7,091 nt of DNA from Pirellulaceae bacterium (GCA_030744095.1 JASLRF010000265.1:1-7091); one strand, 5' to 3'. Positions 1 to 6,972 are shown, counted from the stretch's first letter. Numbers and translations are program-made. Notes: generated by a model from the sequence alone, not told the origin.

Positions 1-1707
1 GCCTTTGGTCAACTTGACGGCGGCCCCGTTGGCTTGGCCTTCGCGTGTCATGAGAACTTGGACCCGGTCCGGGCTGCGGCGTAATTTCGTCTCAAAAACA
101 TCGTCGATAAAGTCGCCGCACTCGGCAATCTCGCCTGATCGAGCTGCCTCGAGTGTCGCGTCGCCATCAAAGAAATGATCGATCAAAGTCTTGCGAGCGT
201 AGTGGTCGTACTGGACCTTCTGATCCAGACCGTCTTGCTTAAATGTAACTCGATCATGAATACTGGCAACGTTACTTCCGTCACCGTGATCGCCCTTGAG
301 GACCTTGCGGTGGTACGCTTCCGGGCGTCGTGTCAACGTAGCCAACAAGTTGTGGCAGATCGACCGCACATCGAGTTCATAAATCTGTCCGCCCGTGGCC
401 GGTGTCAGGAACGCCATCAATTTGTTCGACGTAAGACGAATTTCTGGTCGAGCGTCGAAGTTAAAATCCTCGACGGTGGCATCGATTTGACTTTCGCCGG
501 CTTCAATCGCCTTGTCCAAGATATTGTCCGCGGCGATCAAATGGTTGTAGACCGCGTTTCGCAAGTGCGGCAAATAGATCCCGCCAAACGCTCCATGCCA
601 ATAACTGCAATTGCATTGTCCGCGATGAAGCTCGCGCTGGGCCGACGCGATGACCGACGGATCGGCAGTGGTCTGACGTGTCTGTTCAAGCCGCCGGCTG
701 ACCTGCATCATCCGTGCGTACATCTCGTTCGATTCGGGATAGCGGACCATGAAATTGCGCCAAAAACCGCCGCGAACAAAACATTTAATCCGCTGCCACC
801 GCGGGTCCGCTTCCATTTCGCGCGAAAGATCCTCGAATTCGTTCTGCTGTTCCGGGGGCAAGACCCATTCGGTCATCTCGCGATAGCTGCTGTCCGGAAG
901 GTATGTCATTCCTTGCGGCGGCGTGTTTTCGTAGGCGTCGGCCAATGTCGTCGTCGAAATCCAATCTTGGTTCTCGACCAACGCGTCAAAGAAACGTCGC
1001 AGCCAGCCGTTGCCATAAACGTGCTGGTTCGTCTCTGGCCACGTACCGAGTTTTTCTCCGTCGTCACCAAACACGGCCACCGAATTAGGAAACTGATCGG
1101 CAATGTGGCGCAAGTAATCGATCGTCTCGTGTGGTTCGCGGAACGGAATTAGATAGCGGAGTCGTTCACTACCTGGGAAAATGGACAGTACCCGGCCGTC
1201 GTCCTCGGTCACAAATTGACCGAGTAGTTTATCGTCGGTCAGACCAGCGTTGCGGAAGTGGCAGTCGTCCAACAGTGTGTATTTCACGCCGGCCCGAGCC
1301 ACGTCCGATGTCAACGACTGCTCCCACACGCGTTCCGGGACCCAGATTCCTTGGGGCCTGGTACCGAACCGCTTTTCCAACCAATCCGCATACGACCGAA
1401 TCTGCCCGATCCGATCTCGCCCAGGGATCATTGTCAGGATGGGTTCGTAGTACGGACCGCCGAGGATCTCAATCCGCCCGGCATCCACAAGCGTCCCCAG
1501 TCGATCCACGTAATCCGAGTGATGTTCGTCCAGCCACTCCATCAGCGGACCGCTGGTGTGCAACGAAATCCGCAAGTCTCTATATCCTTCGAACGTGTCC
1601 AGAAATGGCAAATAGCTGTCCCGATAAGCTTGCTCGAAGACATGGTCAAAATTGCCGATGGGTTGGTGGTTGTGCAGAACCAAACAGAATCGGATCGGGT
1701 TTGTCAT
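1..1707 (-). CDS. GH57 4-alpha-glucanotransferase / alpha-amylase, 3' end outside window
   Basis: This is a cytoplasmic glycoside hydrolase family 57 enzyme, expected to cleave alpha-1,4-glucans and transfer the released segment (4-alpha-glucanotransferase) or hydrolyse them. I translated the minus strand directly: 569 codons are open from ATG 1707 to the window edge with no stop. The GH57 conserved regions appear in order: HNHQP at residues 12-16, GGPYYEP at 83-89, WVPERVWE at 122-129 with the expected nucleophile E125, and FGDDGEKLG at 213-221 with the acid/base Asp in the pair 215-216. YWHGAFGGIYLPHLR follows at 369-383. A DUF1925-like middle region spans about 310-395, and a DUF1926-like beta-sandwich starts near 430. 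The layout matches, as I recall it, the roughly 659-residue Thermococcus litoralis 4-alpha-glucanotransferase, so perhaps 100 residues are missing beyond the edge. The start aligns with the family N-terminus, but no clear Shine-Dalgarno precedes it. An in-frame ATG at 1752 would add 15 unconserved residues. No signal peptide is seen. Transferase versus amylase cannot be settled from sequence. Confidence 0.93.
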   Translation of the reverse strand, partial: MTNPIRFCLVLHNHQPIGNFDHVFEQAYRDSYLPFLDTFEGYRDLRISLHTSGPLMEWLDEHHSDYVDRLGTLVDAGRIEILGGPYYEPILTMIPGRDRIGQIRSYADWLEKRFGTRPQGIWVPERVWEQSLTSDVARAGVKYTLLDDCHFRNAGLTDDKLLGQFVTEDDGRVLSIFPGSERLRYLIPFREPHETIDYLRHIADQFPNSVAVFGDDGEKLGTWPETNQHVYGNGWLRRFFDALVENQDWISTTTLADAYENTPPQGMTYLPDSSYREMTEWVLPPEQQNEFEDLSREMEADPRWQRIKCFVRGGFWRNFMVRYPESNEMYARMMQVSRRLEQTRQTTADPSVIASAQRELHRGQCNCSYWHGAFGGIYLPHLRNAVYNHLIAADNILDKAIEAGESQIDATVEDFNFDARPEIRLTSNKLMAFLTPATGGQIYELDVRSICHNLLATLTRRPEAYHRKVLKGDHGDGSNVASIHDRVTFKQDGLDQKVQYDHYARKTLIDHFFDGDATLEAARSGEIAECGDFIDDVFETKLRRSPDRVQVLMTREGQANGAAVKLTKG

Positions 1708-1741
1708 AACGACAGTCCGCTTTGTGTTAAAGAAAACGTCG

Positions 1742-1862
1742 GATGCGAGCATTACCAGCTGCAAACTTCGTGCCGGTCGGGCCGATGAAAACGCGAGGTT
1801 ATCCGTTCAGTTTGTATCGGCGCAGACGGAGCAACTTATCTAGTTTTTCTGATGCGAGCATT
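1742..1862. repeat. 12-bp direct repeat pair in the galT-GH57 gap
   Basis: GATGCGAGCATT occurs at 1742-1753 and again at 1851-1862, a spacing of 109 bases, both inside the 191-base gap between the GalT-like gene and the GH57 gene. On the coding strand each copy carries ATGCTCGC. The copy at 1861 opens a 20-codon frame ending in TAA at 1799. The copy at 1752 opens an in-frame extension of the GH57 gene. No terminator with a T-tract is visible in the gap. The repeat may be chance or an operator-like pair. Confidence 0.4.
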
Positions 1863-1898
1863 TTGCCCGTTCGGAACGACCAGTCTGATCGCTTGTTC

Positions 1899-2909
1899 TT
1901 ACCGCAAGCGAACTGCCGCCTCTTCCGGAGCAACAGGATTTATAAAGCAACCACTGCCTATCTCAAAGCCCGCTAACCGTGCCAGACGGGGCGCGATCTC
2001 AATTCGCCAGTGGATTCGACGGCTATCATCGCGCAACGGTGCCGAATGGAGCCAAAAATTATATGCTGGCCGATCGATAACTCTCTCCAACCGGATGATC
2101 ACATCGCGAACCGATCGCGCGACCTCGGCGATGACGTCTGACGATTCGAGCTCGAATCGAGGTGCTGGTTGCCGCGGAACGACCCAGGTTTCGTAAGGCA
2201 TCCGACTGGCGGCGGGGCAGTAGACAGCCAATCGATCCGTGGAGCTGACGATGCGCCGGCCGTCTGCGATTTCCGCGTCGAGCACTGATTCCATCAACGT
2301 TGCACCGCGCATCAGCAGATGTTCGTGTGCCTTCGTCAATTCATACTGAACATCGGGTGGAATGCACGGCAAGGCTATTAACTGGCTATGCAAGTGCTCT
2401 AACGACGCACCTGCGGCGACACGTGCGTTCTTGAAAATCAGTGCGTACGCCAATTGTGAATTGGACTGAAGTGCCAACAGGCGATGACGATACGCCAAGA
2501 AAGCCAATTCCGCCTGCGGATCAGTCAGCTCGGAGAAGCTAACGACGTGATCCGGCGATTCTATGATCACTTCGTGGACCCCTAACCCCGGTTGTCGCAG
2601 GCCAAGTCCGTCCACACTGGCGACGTACAACGGAGCAGGCTCGCCAATTTCGTCCTCCGCCGTGGGCTCGCCAACTGCTGGATACTTGTTTGGTACGACA
2701 CGCAGTTGCCAATCTGATCGGTCGGCACCAGGATTTTCCTTGTAGATCGCTACAGCCGTTGGTGTTTCCGCTTCATTCCCCACACAGAACGGACAGTCGA
2801 TGGCGTTGCGACGTGTCTCGTTCTGGGCGAATTCCTGCGGCCGCTCCGCGCGATTCTGCGCAATGACGACCCAGCGGTCGGTAAACGGATCTTGACGCAG
2901 TTCGGACAT
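1899..2909 (-). CDS. galT: GalT-family nucleotidyltransferase (galactose-1-phosphate uridylyltransferase or NDP-glucose phosphorylase)
   Basis: This 336-residue cytoplasmic enzyme of the histidine-triad superfamily (COG1085 type) should work by a uridylyl- or adenylyl-histidine intermediate, exchanging hexose-1-phosphates on nucleotide sugars. The N-terminus MSELRQDPFTDRWVVIA is typical of GalT. Zinc ligands expected from E. coli GalT are present as C39 and C42 (CPFC), H112 (GVHEVIIESP) and H172. H174 in GASLEHLHSQL is the expected nucleophile. The active-site triplet is His-Leu-His rather than the classical His-Pro-His. The C-terminus GFEIGSGCFINPVAPEEAA fits the short GalT branch that also includes the plant ADP-glucose phosphorylase. 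The gene lies 20 bases after glgA and before a GH57 glucanotransferase, with no galactose gene in view, so a role with glucose-1-phosphate and ADP- or UDP-glucose is plausible. A GGAG at 2924-2927 sits 14 bases before the ATG, rather far, so translation may be coupled to glgA. The family is certain; the exact substrate is not. Confidence 0.92.
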   Translation of the reverse strand: MSELRQDPFTDRWVVIAQNRAERPQEFAQNETRRNAIDCPFCVGNEAETPTAVAIYKENPGADRSDWQLRVVPNKYPAVGEPTAEDEIGEPAPLYVASVDGLGLRQPGLGVHEVIIESPDHVVSFSELTDPQAELAFLAYRHRLLALQSNSQLAYALIFKNARVAAGASLEHLHSQLIALPCIPPDVQYELTKAHEHLLMRGATLMESVLDAEIADGRRIVSSTDRLAVYCPAASRMPYETWVVPRQPAPRFELESSDVIAEVARSVRDVIIRLERVIDRPAYNFWLHSAPLRDDSRRIHWRIEIAPRLARLAGFEIGSGCFINPVAPEEAAVRLR

Positions 2910-2929
2910 TGGTGGCGTTGGGGCTCCAT

Positions 2930-4435
2930 TCAGCTCGTTTCGCCGATGTTCTCCCTCGAGTTCGCTCGGCGGGCAGCTAGTGAGGCGTAGAGATCAGCAT
3001 ACTTGCCGGCGCTGGCTTCCCAAGACCAATCTTGCTGCATCGCGTTGCAGACGACGCGCTGCCACGTTTCAGGCTGGTCGCGATACATCGCCACGGCACG
3101 GGACAACGTCTGCTCCAACTCGTGCGGTTCATAGTCGACGAACGAAAACCCATTGGCGATCCCTGCGGCGATGGTCGCTTCGTTTGCATCGCACACGGTG
3201 TCGGCCAACCCACCGGTTGCGCGAACGACGGGCAACGAACCATACTTGAGGCTATAAAGCTGATTCAGGCCACACGGCTCGAACCGACTGGGCATCAAGA
3301 ACATGTCGACGCCCGCTTCGATCCGATGCGCCAACGCGTCGCTGAATGCCAACGAGAGACCAATCCTTCCCGGATGTTCAGCGGCCAGATTGGAAAGCAA
3401 TTCATGATATCGTGGATCGCCAGTGCCCAAGATCGCCCATTGAACGTCTTGTTCTCCAGCCCACCTTTGCATCACATCGGCCAGCAAGTCGAGCCCTTTT
3501 TGATCCGCTAGCCGGCCTACGAAACCAAGCAACGGAGTCTGCGGCGACTCGGTCAGACCCAGTTCGTGCTGCAGAGCAGCCTTGCAAACGGCCTTTCCCG
3601 CCTGCCAATGCGACGTGTCAAAGTTGGCGGACAGATGCGGGTCGGTTTCCGGGTTCCAAATGGAATAGTCGACACCGTTGATGATGCCGGTTATGTCTTG
3701 GCGACGTTGGCGCAACACGCCCTCCAGGCCGCATCCCATCGGCTGCGACTGAATCTCTTGGGCATAGCGAGGACTTACGGCAGTCACCGCATCTGCAAAC
3801 GTCAGGCCCGTTTTGAGCAGATTCAAATTGCCCCAGAATTCCATTTGGCGCCAATTGAAATATTTCCAGTCTAAGCCCGTCAACAACATGTCCCAGTGCC
3901 AAAACTGACCTTGATAAGCCATGTTGTGGATGGTCATCACGGTCACGATCTCGTCATATCCGCGGGCGTGTTCATATTCGATGCGCAACAGGGCGGGCAA
4001 CAGGCCGGTTTGCCAGTCGTTGCAGTGGATCACGTCGATGGGAAGCTCTAACAAACGAATCAGCTCCATCAACGCGCGGCAATAGAAAACAAAACGCTCG
4101 CAGTTGTCCTTGTAGTCTTGTCCATCCTCCTGGTACAGCTGATTGCGGTCGAAGTAATCATCTTGCTCGACCAGAATCACCGAGGCACCACTTTGGGGCA
4201 GCTGGCATCTGAGCAGTTTCCCCTTCACGACCTTGCTGCCGATTGGGATTTCGAGCTGGATGTCCAACGTCTCGATCGGCACTCCCGACTGCTTGGCCTG
4301 CCGATAGGCGGGCGTGACCACAGTCACCTGATGCCCCAATTTGGCCAATGCGCCGGGTAGCGCTCCGCTGACATCAGCGAGACCACCCGTCTTGGATAAT
4401 GGGGTGACTTCGCTGCTGGCAAAGATTACGTTCAC
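2930..4435 (-). CDS. glgA: glycogen synthase (ADP-glucose type, GT5)
   Basis: This enzyme transfers glucose from ADP-glucose to the non-reducing end of alpha-1,4-glucan in the cytoplasm (glycogen synthesis). With a GTG start at 4435 it has 501 residues, normal for bacterial GlgA. The N-terminus VNVIFASSEVTPLSKTGGLA carries the ADP-glucose-binding Lys at position 15, as in E. coli. Further conserved sites are HCND at 137-140, TIHN at 168-171, GFVGRLADQKG at 304-314 (R308, K313) and SRFEPCGLNQLYSLKYG at 383-399 (E386, C388). TGGLADTV at 407-414 completes the GT-B C-terminal domain. The frame stays open upstream to an ATG at 4630, but those 65 codons are Arg/Pro/Cys-rich, unlike GlgA, and cover several hairpins. 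The GTG at 4435 has GGAG eight bases upstream and aligns with the family start, so I chose it. The gene is followed after 20 bases by the GalT-like gene, suggesting an operon. Confidence 0.96.
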   Translation of the reverse strand: MNVIFASSEVTPLSKTGGLADVSGALPGALAKLGHQVTVVTPAYRQAKQSGVPIETLDIQLEIPIGSKVVKGKLLRCQLPQSGASVILVEQDDYFDRNQLYQEDGQDYKDNCERFVFYCRALMELIRLLELPIDVIHCNDWQTGLLPALLRIEYEHARGYDEIVTVMTIHNMAYQGQFWHWDMLLTGLDWKYFNWRQMEFWGNLNLLKTGLTFADAVTAVSPRYAQEIQSQPMGCGLEGVLRQRRQDITGIINGVDYSIWNPETDPHLSANFDTSHWQAGKAVCKAALQHELGLTESPQTPLLGFVGRLADQKGLDLLADVMQRWAGEQDVQWAILGTGDPRYHELLSNLAAEHPGRIGLSLAFSDALAHRIEAGVDMFLMPSRFEPCGLNQLYSLKYGSLPVVRATGGLADTVCDANEATIAAGIANGFSFVDYEPHELEQTLSRAVAMYRDQPETWQRVVCNAMQQDWSWEASAGKYADLYASLAARRANSRENIGETS

Positions 4436-4443
4436 AGACACTG

Positions 4444-4447
4444 CTCC
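4444..4447 (-). promoter_or_regulatory. Shine-Dalgarno of glgA, decides the GTG start
   Basis: GGAG on the minus strand lies eight bases before the GTG at 4435. This is the main reason to call the start there instead of at the GTG at 4441 (only two bases after the GGAG) or the distant ATG at 4630. Confidence 0.7.
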
Positions 4448-4675
4448 GTTCGAATCCACCGGATACCATCCGAGTCCATCGCCACTGTGCGACCGTATTG
4501 GAGAGCTTGTATCAGGTCTTTCTTTACAAATGAGCCAAGTTTTCAGCGACGGGCACCGACCGCAGGTTGGTCGGGGAGCGGGTCGCCGCAACCGAGCGAT
4601 AGCTCGCATTGGTTTGAGGCACAGCCTCACTACTCACACTGTATTACATTCGTGCTTTGCCGTCTTTACGAGATT

Positions 4676-4690
4676 GTTGCGCGTCGCAAC
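4676..4690 (-). terminator. possible weak terminator hairpin after the peptide transporter
   Basis: GTTGCG and CGCAAC form a perfect 6-bp stem with a 3-base loop, nine bases after the TAA of the transporter gene. The position suits a terminator, but no T-run follows on the minus strand, so a canonical intrinsic terminator is not supported. It could instead be a 3'-end stabilising hairpin. Confidence 0.25.
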
Positions 4691-4699
4691 GCCCGTCGC

Positions 4700-6670
4700 T
4701 TACGATTCCTTTTCCTCGCCTTCGTGCATCCACATCTTCATCAGCGGCACCAAAGCGAAACAGATCAGCGCGGAGACCATCGAGGCAATTGCGATTGACC
4801 AAAACACGTCTCCATAGACATTGACCGACTCGAGGGGAATCGGAATGGTATCCTCGCCACCACCGTGCGAGATGCCGGTGAATTGCGAAATGATCGCTGC
4901 CAGATATTGCGAAAACGCAGTTGCCAAGAACCAGGTTCCCATCACCGTACTGCCCAACCGCTTCGGGGACAATCGTGTCATCATGGACAAACCGACGGGC
5001 GACAAGCAGAGTTCTCCGGTCGTATGAAACAGATAGCCTACGAACAGCCATTCCAAGCCCACCATACCGCGGTCATTGGCCGTTTGGGCACCGTACCAGA
5101 GGGCGAGAAACCCGATTCCCAATTGCAGCAACCCCAAGGCAAACTTGAACGGCGCACTTGGTTCAAAGCGTCCCAAACTGGTCCAGAGCCAGGCAAACAC
5201 CAGACCAAAGACCAAGATGAAGATTGGATTGACCGACTGAAACGTACTGGCTGGAATCTCGTCGACCCGTTCGGCAATCTCCATTCCTTGATTCGTGTCG
5301 ACGACCGTCCACTGAATTGTAAAACCCGGATTATCTTCATTCTCGTTCCGCCATTTCGTCAATGCGTCCATCGCCACTTGCTGCTCGCCGTTGAAATAAC
5401 CGAGCTGTTCTTGGGTCGGTTGAATCTGCAACGTCTTCCCGATGTCTTCCGGTCCAATGATCCTCTTGGCGAACACGCGGTCAACATTCCGATCGGTGAA
5501 GTTGGTGATCGAGCTGCCGGCCTGTTCAAAGAACGACCAGAACAGCATGGAAAAGAAGATCAGGATGAACGCCACGAACATTCGTTCGCGCGGCACCTTG
5601 TTCAACCGCAGCGTTTCGAACATGAGGTACGCAAACGACACCAATCCAGCCAACATCAAGATCAACCCGGCGGGCTTGCTCACTTGGTCGACCACGACAG
5701 CCAAGATCTGAATCACTCGGCTGGCACTAGATTCCATATTCGCGGTAATCGTGGAAGAAATCAGGCTGAAAGACTTTCCGTCAGCCGTGAACATCGAAAA
5801 TCCGGAAACGAACAAAGAGATGATCGGGATCAGCGCGATCGTTGCGACAATCACCTTCCAGCCGTGTCTTTTCAAGACCTCCTTGTCAGGAGGTCCGCCC
5901 ACGGCCTTGGGAAGCCCTCCTCGATTGAGCGCAAGGCAGGACGCGATCGCGGAGCCTAGCAAAGCAAGCATCACAAAGATGTTGACTGCCGTCGAAAACG
6001 GATTGTCCGGGTGCTCGAAGAACAGCAAGTACGCCCCACCCAGTGCACCTAATCCGACCAGGAGTTGAGCAATCACCGTCGGCGCAACAAAGACCGCGAT
6101 CCCCGCCAACATGCCGATCGTCGCCAAGCCAAAACCCTTGTGCCAACCGTACGTCTCACCGATGTAGCCGCAGAGCAACGGCGACATCGCGGCACCCAGG
6201 TTGATACCCATGTAAAAAATCGTGAAACCGCCGTCTCGCTTCGCCTTTGCGCTGGCAGGATAGAGCGCTCCCACCATCGTCGAGATGTTCGGCTTGAAGA
6301 ATCCATTTCCAGCAATCAACAGAGCGAGTGCGGGAAAGAACGCGAGTTCGTGTTCCAGGCCCATCAATCCATGGCCAGCCGCCATCAAGAAACCGCCCCA
6401 TACTACCGCCAGGCGAGAACCCAGAATTCGGTCCGCAATGATGCCACCAAAAAATGGTGTCATATAGACCAATGATGTGTAGGCACCGTAAACCTCGTAC
6501 GCTTGGCTATCGCCGTAGCCCAAGAAGCCCTTGAGCATGTAAAACACCAGCAACGATCGCATACCATAATACGAAAACCGTTCCCACATCTCTGCAAAGA
6601 AGAGTGTGAACAGTCCGGCGGGATGACCAAACAGAGTCCCCTGTTGGTCGTAGTCAAACGAATCCTTCAT
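4700..6670 (-). CDS. POT/PTR2-family proton-coupled peptide transporter, long form
   Basis: This inner-membrane MFS protein is expected to import di- and tripeptides with protons. It has 656 residues, against roughly 450-500 for typical bacterial POT proteins. Family residues are intact: the ExxER motif (E27, E30, R31) in AEMWERFSYYG of TM1, GGIIADRILGSR at 75-86, K126 in GNGFFKPN of TM4, FYMGINLGA at 152-160, E382 in FWSFFEQAGSS of TM7, and E553 in GELCLSPVGLS of TM10. The extra length has two sources. Several additional hydrophobic segments (about 200-217, 226-247, 272-292, 334-353) lie between TM6 and TM7. A hydrophilic stretch of about 85 residues (390-475) lies between TM7 and TM8. No cleavable signal peptide is seen. 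The ATG at 6670 has GGAG seven bases upstream. A two-codon frame (ATG GAA TGA) starts at 6675 and its stop overlaps this ATG, which might affect initiation. Peptide specificity is inferred from family residues only. Confidence 0.94.
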   Translation of the reverse strand: MKDSFDYDQQGTLFGHPAGLFTLFFAEMWERFSYYGMRSLLVFYMLKGFLGYGDSQAYEVYGAYTSLVYMTPFFGGIIADRILGSRLAVVWGGFLMAAGHGLMGLEHELAFFPALALLIAGNGFFKPNISTMVGALYPASAKAKRDGGFTIFYMGINLGAAMSPLLCGYIGETYGWHKGFGLATIGMLAGIAVFVAPTVIAQLLVGLGALGGAYLLFFEHPDNPFSTAVNIFVMLALLGSAIASCLALNRGGLPKAVGGPPDKEVLKRHGWKVIVATIALIPIISLFVSGFSMFTADGKSFSLISSTITANMESSASRVIQILAVVVDQVSKPAGLILMLAGLVSFAYLMFETLRLNKVPRERMFVAFILIFFSMLFWSFFEQAGSSITNFTDRNVDRVFAKRIIGPEDIGKTLQIQPTQEQLGYFNGEQQVAMDALTKWRNENEDNPGFTIQWTVVDTNQGMEIAERVDEIPASTFQSVNPIFILVFGLVFAWLWTSLGRFEPSAPFKFALGLLQLGIGFLALWYGAQTANDRGMVGLEWLFVGYLFHTTGELCLSPVGLSMMTRLSPKRLGSTVMGTWFLATAFSQYLAAIISQFTGISHGGGEDTIPIPLESVNVYGDVFWSIAIASMVSALICFALVPLMKMWMHEGEEKES

Positions 6671-6677
6671 TCCATTG

Positions 6678-6681
6678 CTCC
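6678..6681 (-). promoter_or_regulatory. Shine-Dalgarno of the peptide transporter
   Basis: GGAG lies seven bases before the ATG at 6670. It supports that start over the out-of-frame ATG at 6675, which is only two bases from the GGAG and stops after two codons. Confidence 0.65.
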
Positions 6682-6738
6682 GTGACGAAGGGCTGTCTAG
6701 GCGAATGACAAGGCGTTAGCAGTGTTCGATCTTTTATT

Positions 6739-6789
6739 GTCGTCTTTCGCTCCGCGAAAGCACGCTCCTTTCGCGGAGCGAAAGGCGAC
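6739..6789. repeat. nested long palindrome (CTTTCGC…GCGAAAG element)
   Basis: The left arm 6744-6760 (CTTTCGCTCCGCGAAAG) and right arm 6768-6784 (CTTTCGCGGAGCGAAAG) are exact reverse complements, 17 of 17, around a 7-base spacer. The flanks GTCGT (6739-6743) and GCGAC (6785-6789) extend the stem to 22 positions with one G-T wobble. Each arm is also a hairpin on its own (CTTTCGC/GCGAAAG, 3-base loop), so the element can fold as one long stem or as two adjacent stem-loops. No T-run follows on either strand, so it is not a standard intrinsic terminator. It resembles dispersed palindromes I recall from Pirellulaceae genomes, which I cannot verify here. Confidence 0.85.
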
Positions 6790-6939
6790 TATCGGACAGT
6801 AATTCCTCGAACGATCCTTAGTGAAATCTCAAATGTCCAGTACACCGTCAACGCCCGAAGTTCTGACAGCGGTCGACGGCGACCGACGATTGGCTGCCCA
6901 GTATAGCCAAACCAGGCAATTTGTGGCGAGGGCGAGTTT

Positions 6940-6972
6940 GTAGGCCGTGAACAAGCGGAGCGAGGTTCCGAC
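6940..6972. repeat. imperfect REP-like dyad
   Basis: GTAGGCCGTGAAC at 6940-6952 faces GTTCCGAC at 6965-6972 across AAGCGGAGCGAG. GTTCCGAC pairs with GCCGTGAAC if one base bulges and G-T wobble is allowed. The GTAGGCCG…GTTCCGAC layout is like known bacterial REP elements, and I recall similar strings in planctomycete intergenic regions. The pairing is imperfect and the family assignment is from memory. Confidence 0.4.

Larger units (their letters stand above)
4436..4699. other. intergenic leader with four stem-loops between transporter and glgA
   Basis: This 264-base gap should hold the promoter and leader of the glgA operon. It contains four perfect short inverted repeats: 4556-4574 (CCGACC/GGTCGG, 7-base loop), 4593-4606 (CGAGC/GCTCG, 4-base loop), 4615-4629 (TGAGGC/GCCTCA, 3-base loop) and 4676-4690 (GTTGCG/CGCAAC, 3-base loop). 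I see no sigma-70 -35/-10 pair good enough to annotate and no riboswitch I can name. The glgA frame remains open across part of the gap, but the translated sequence is not family-like. Confidence 0.55.

Noticed and set aside
175..1152. 325-codon plus-strand open frame
   Set aside because: It is antisense to the GH57 gene, whose catalytic motifs are intact on the minus strand. The plus-strand translation shows no family features.
1750..1752. Upstream ATG as the GH57 start
   Set aside because: The added 15 residues are not family-like and have no Shine-Dalgarno. The ATG at 1707 puts HNHQP at the usual distance from the N-terminus.
4501..4533. Possible sigma-70 promoter for glgA (TTGGCT near 4533, GATAC near 4510 on the minus strand)
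   Set aside because: The -10 match is poor and the spacing is not ideal, so it is not strong enough to annotate.
4865..5959. 364-codon plus-strand open frame
   Set aside because: It is antisense to the transporter gene. Its His/Gln/Arg/Asp-rich composition is what the reverse reading of membrane-protein codons gives.
6739..6789. Palindrome as a Rho-independent terminator
   Set aside because: There is no T-run after the stem on either strand, and the double-hairpin symmetry fits a repeat element better.
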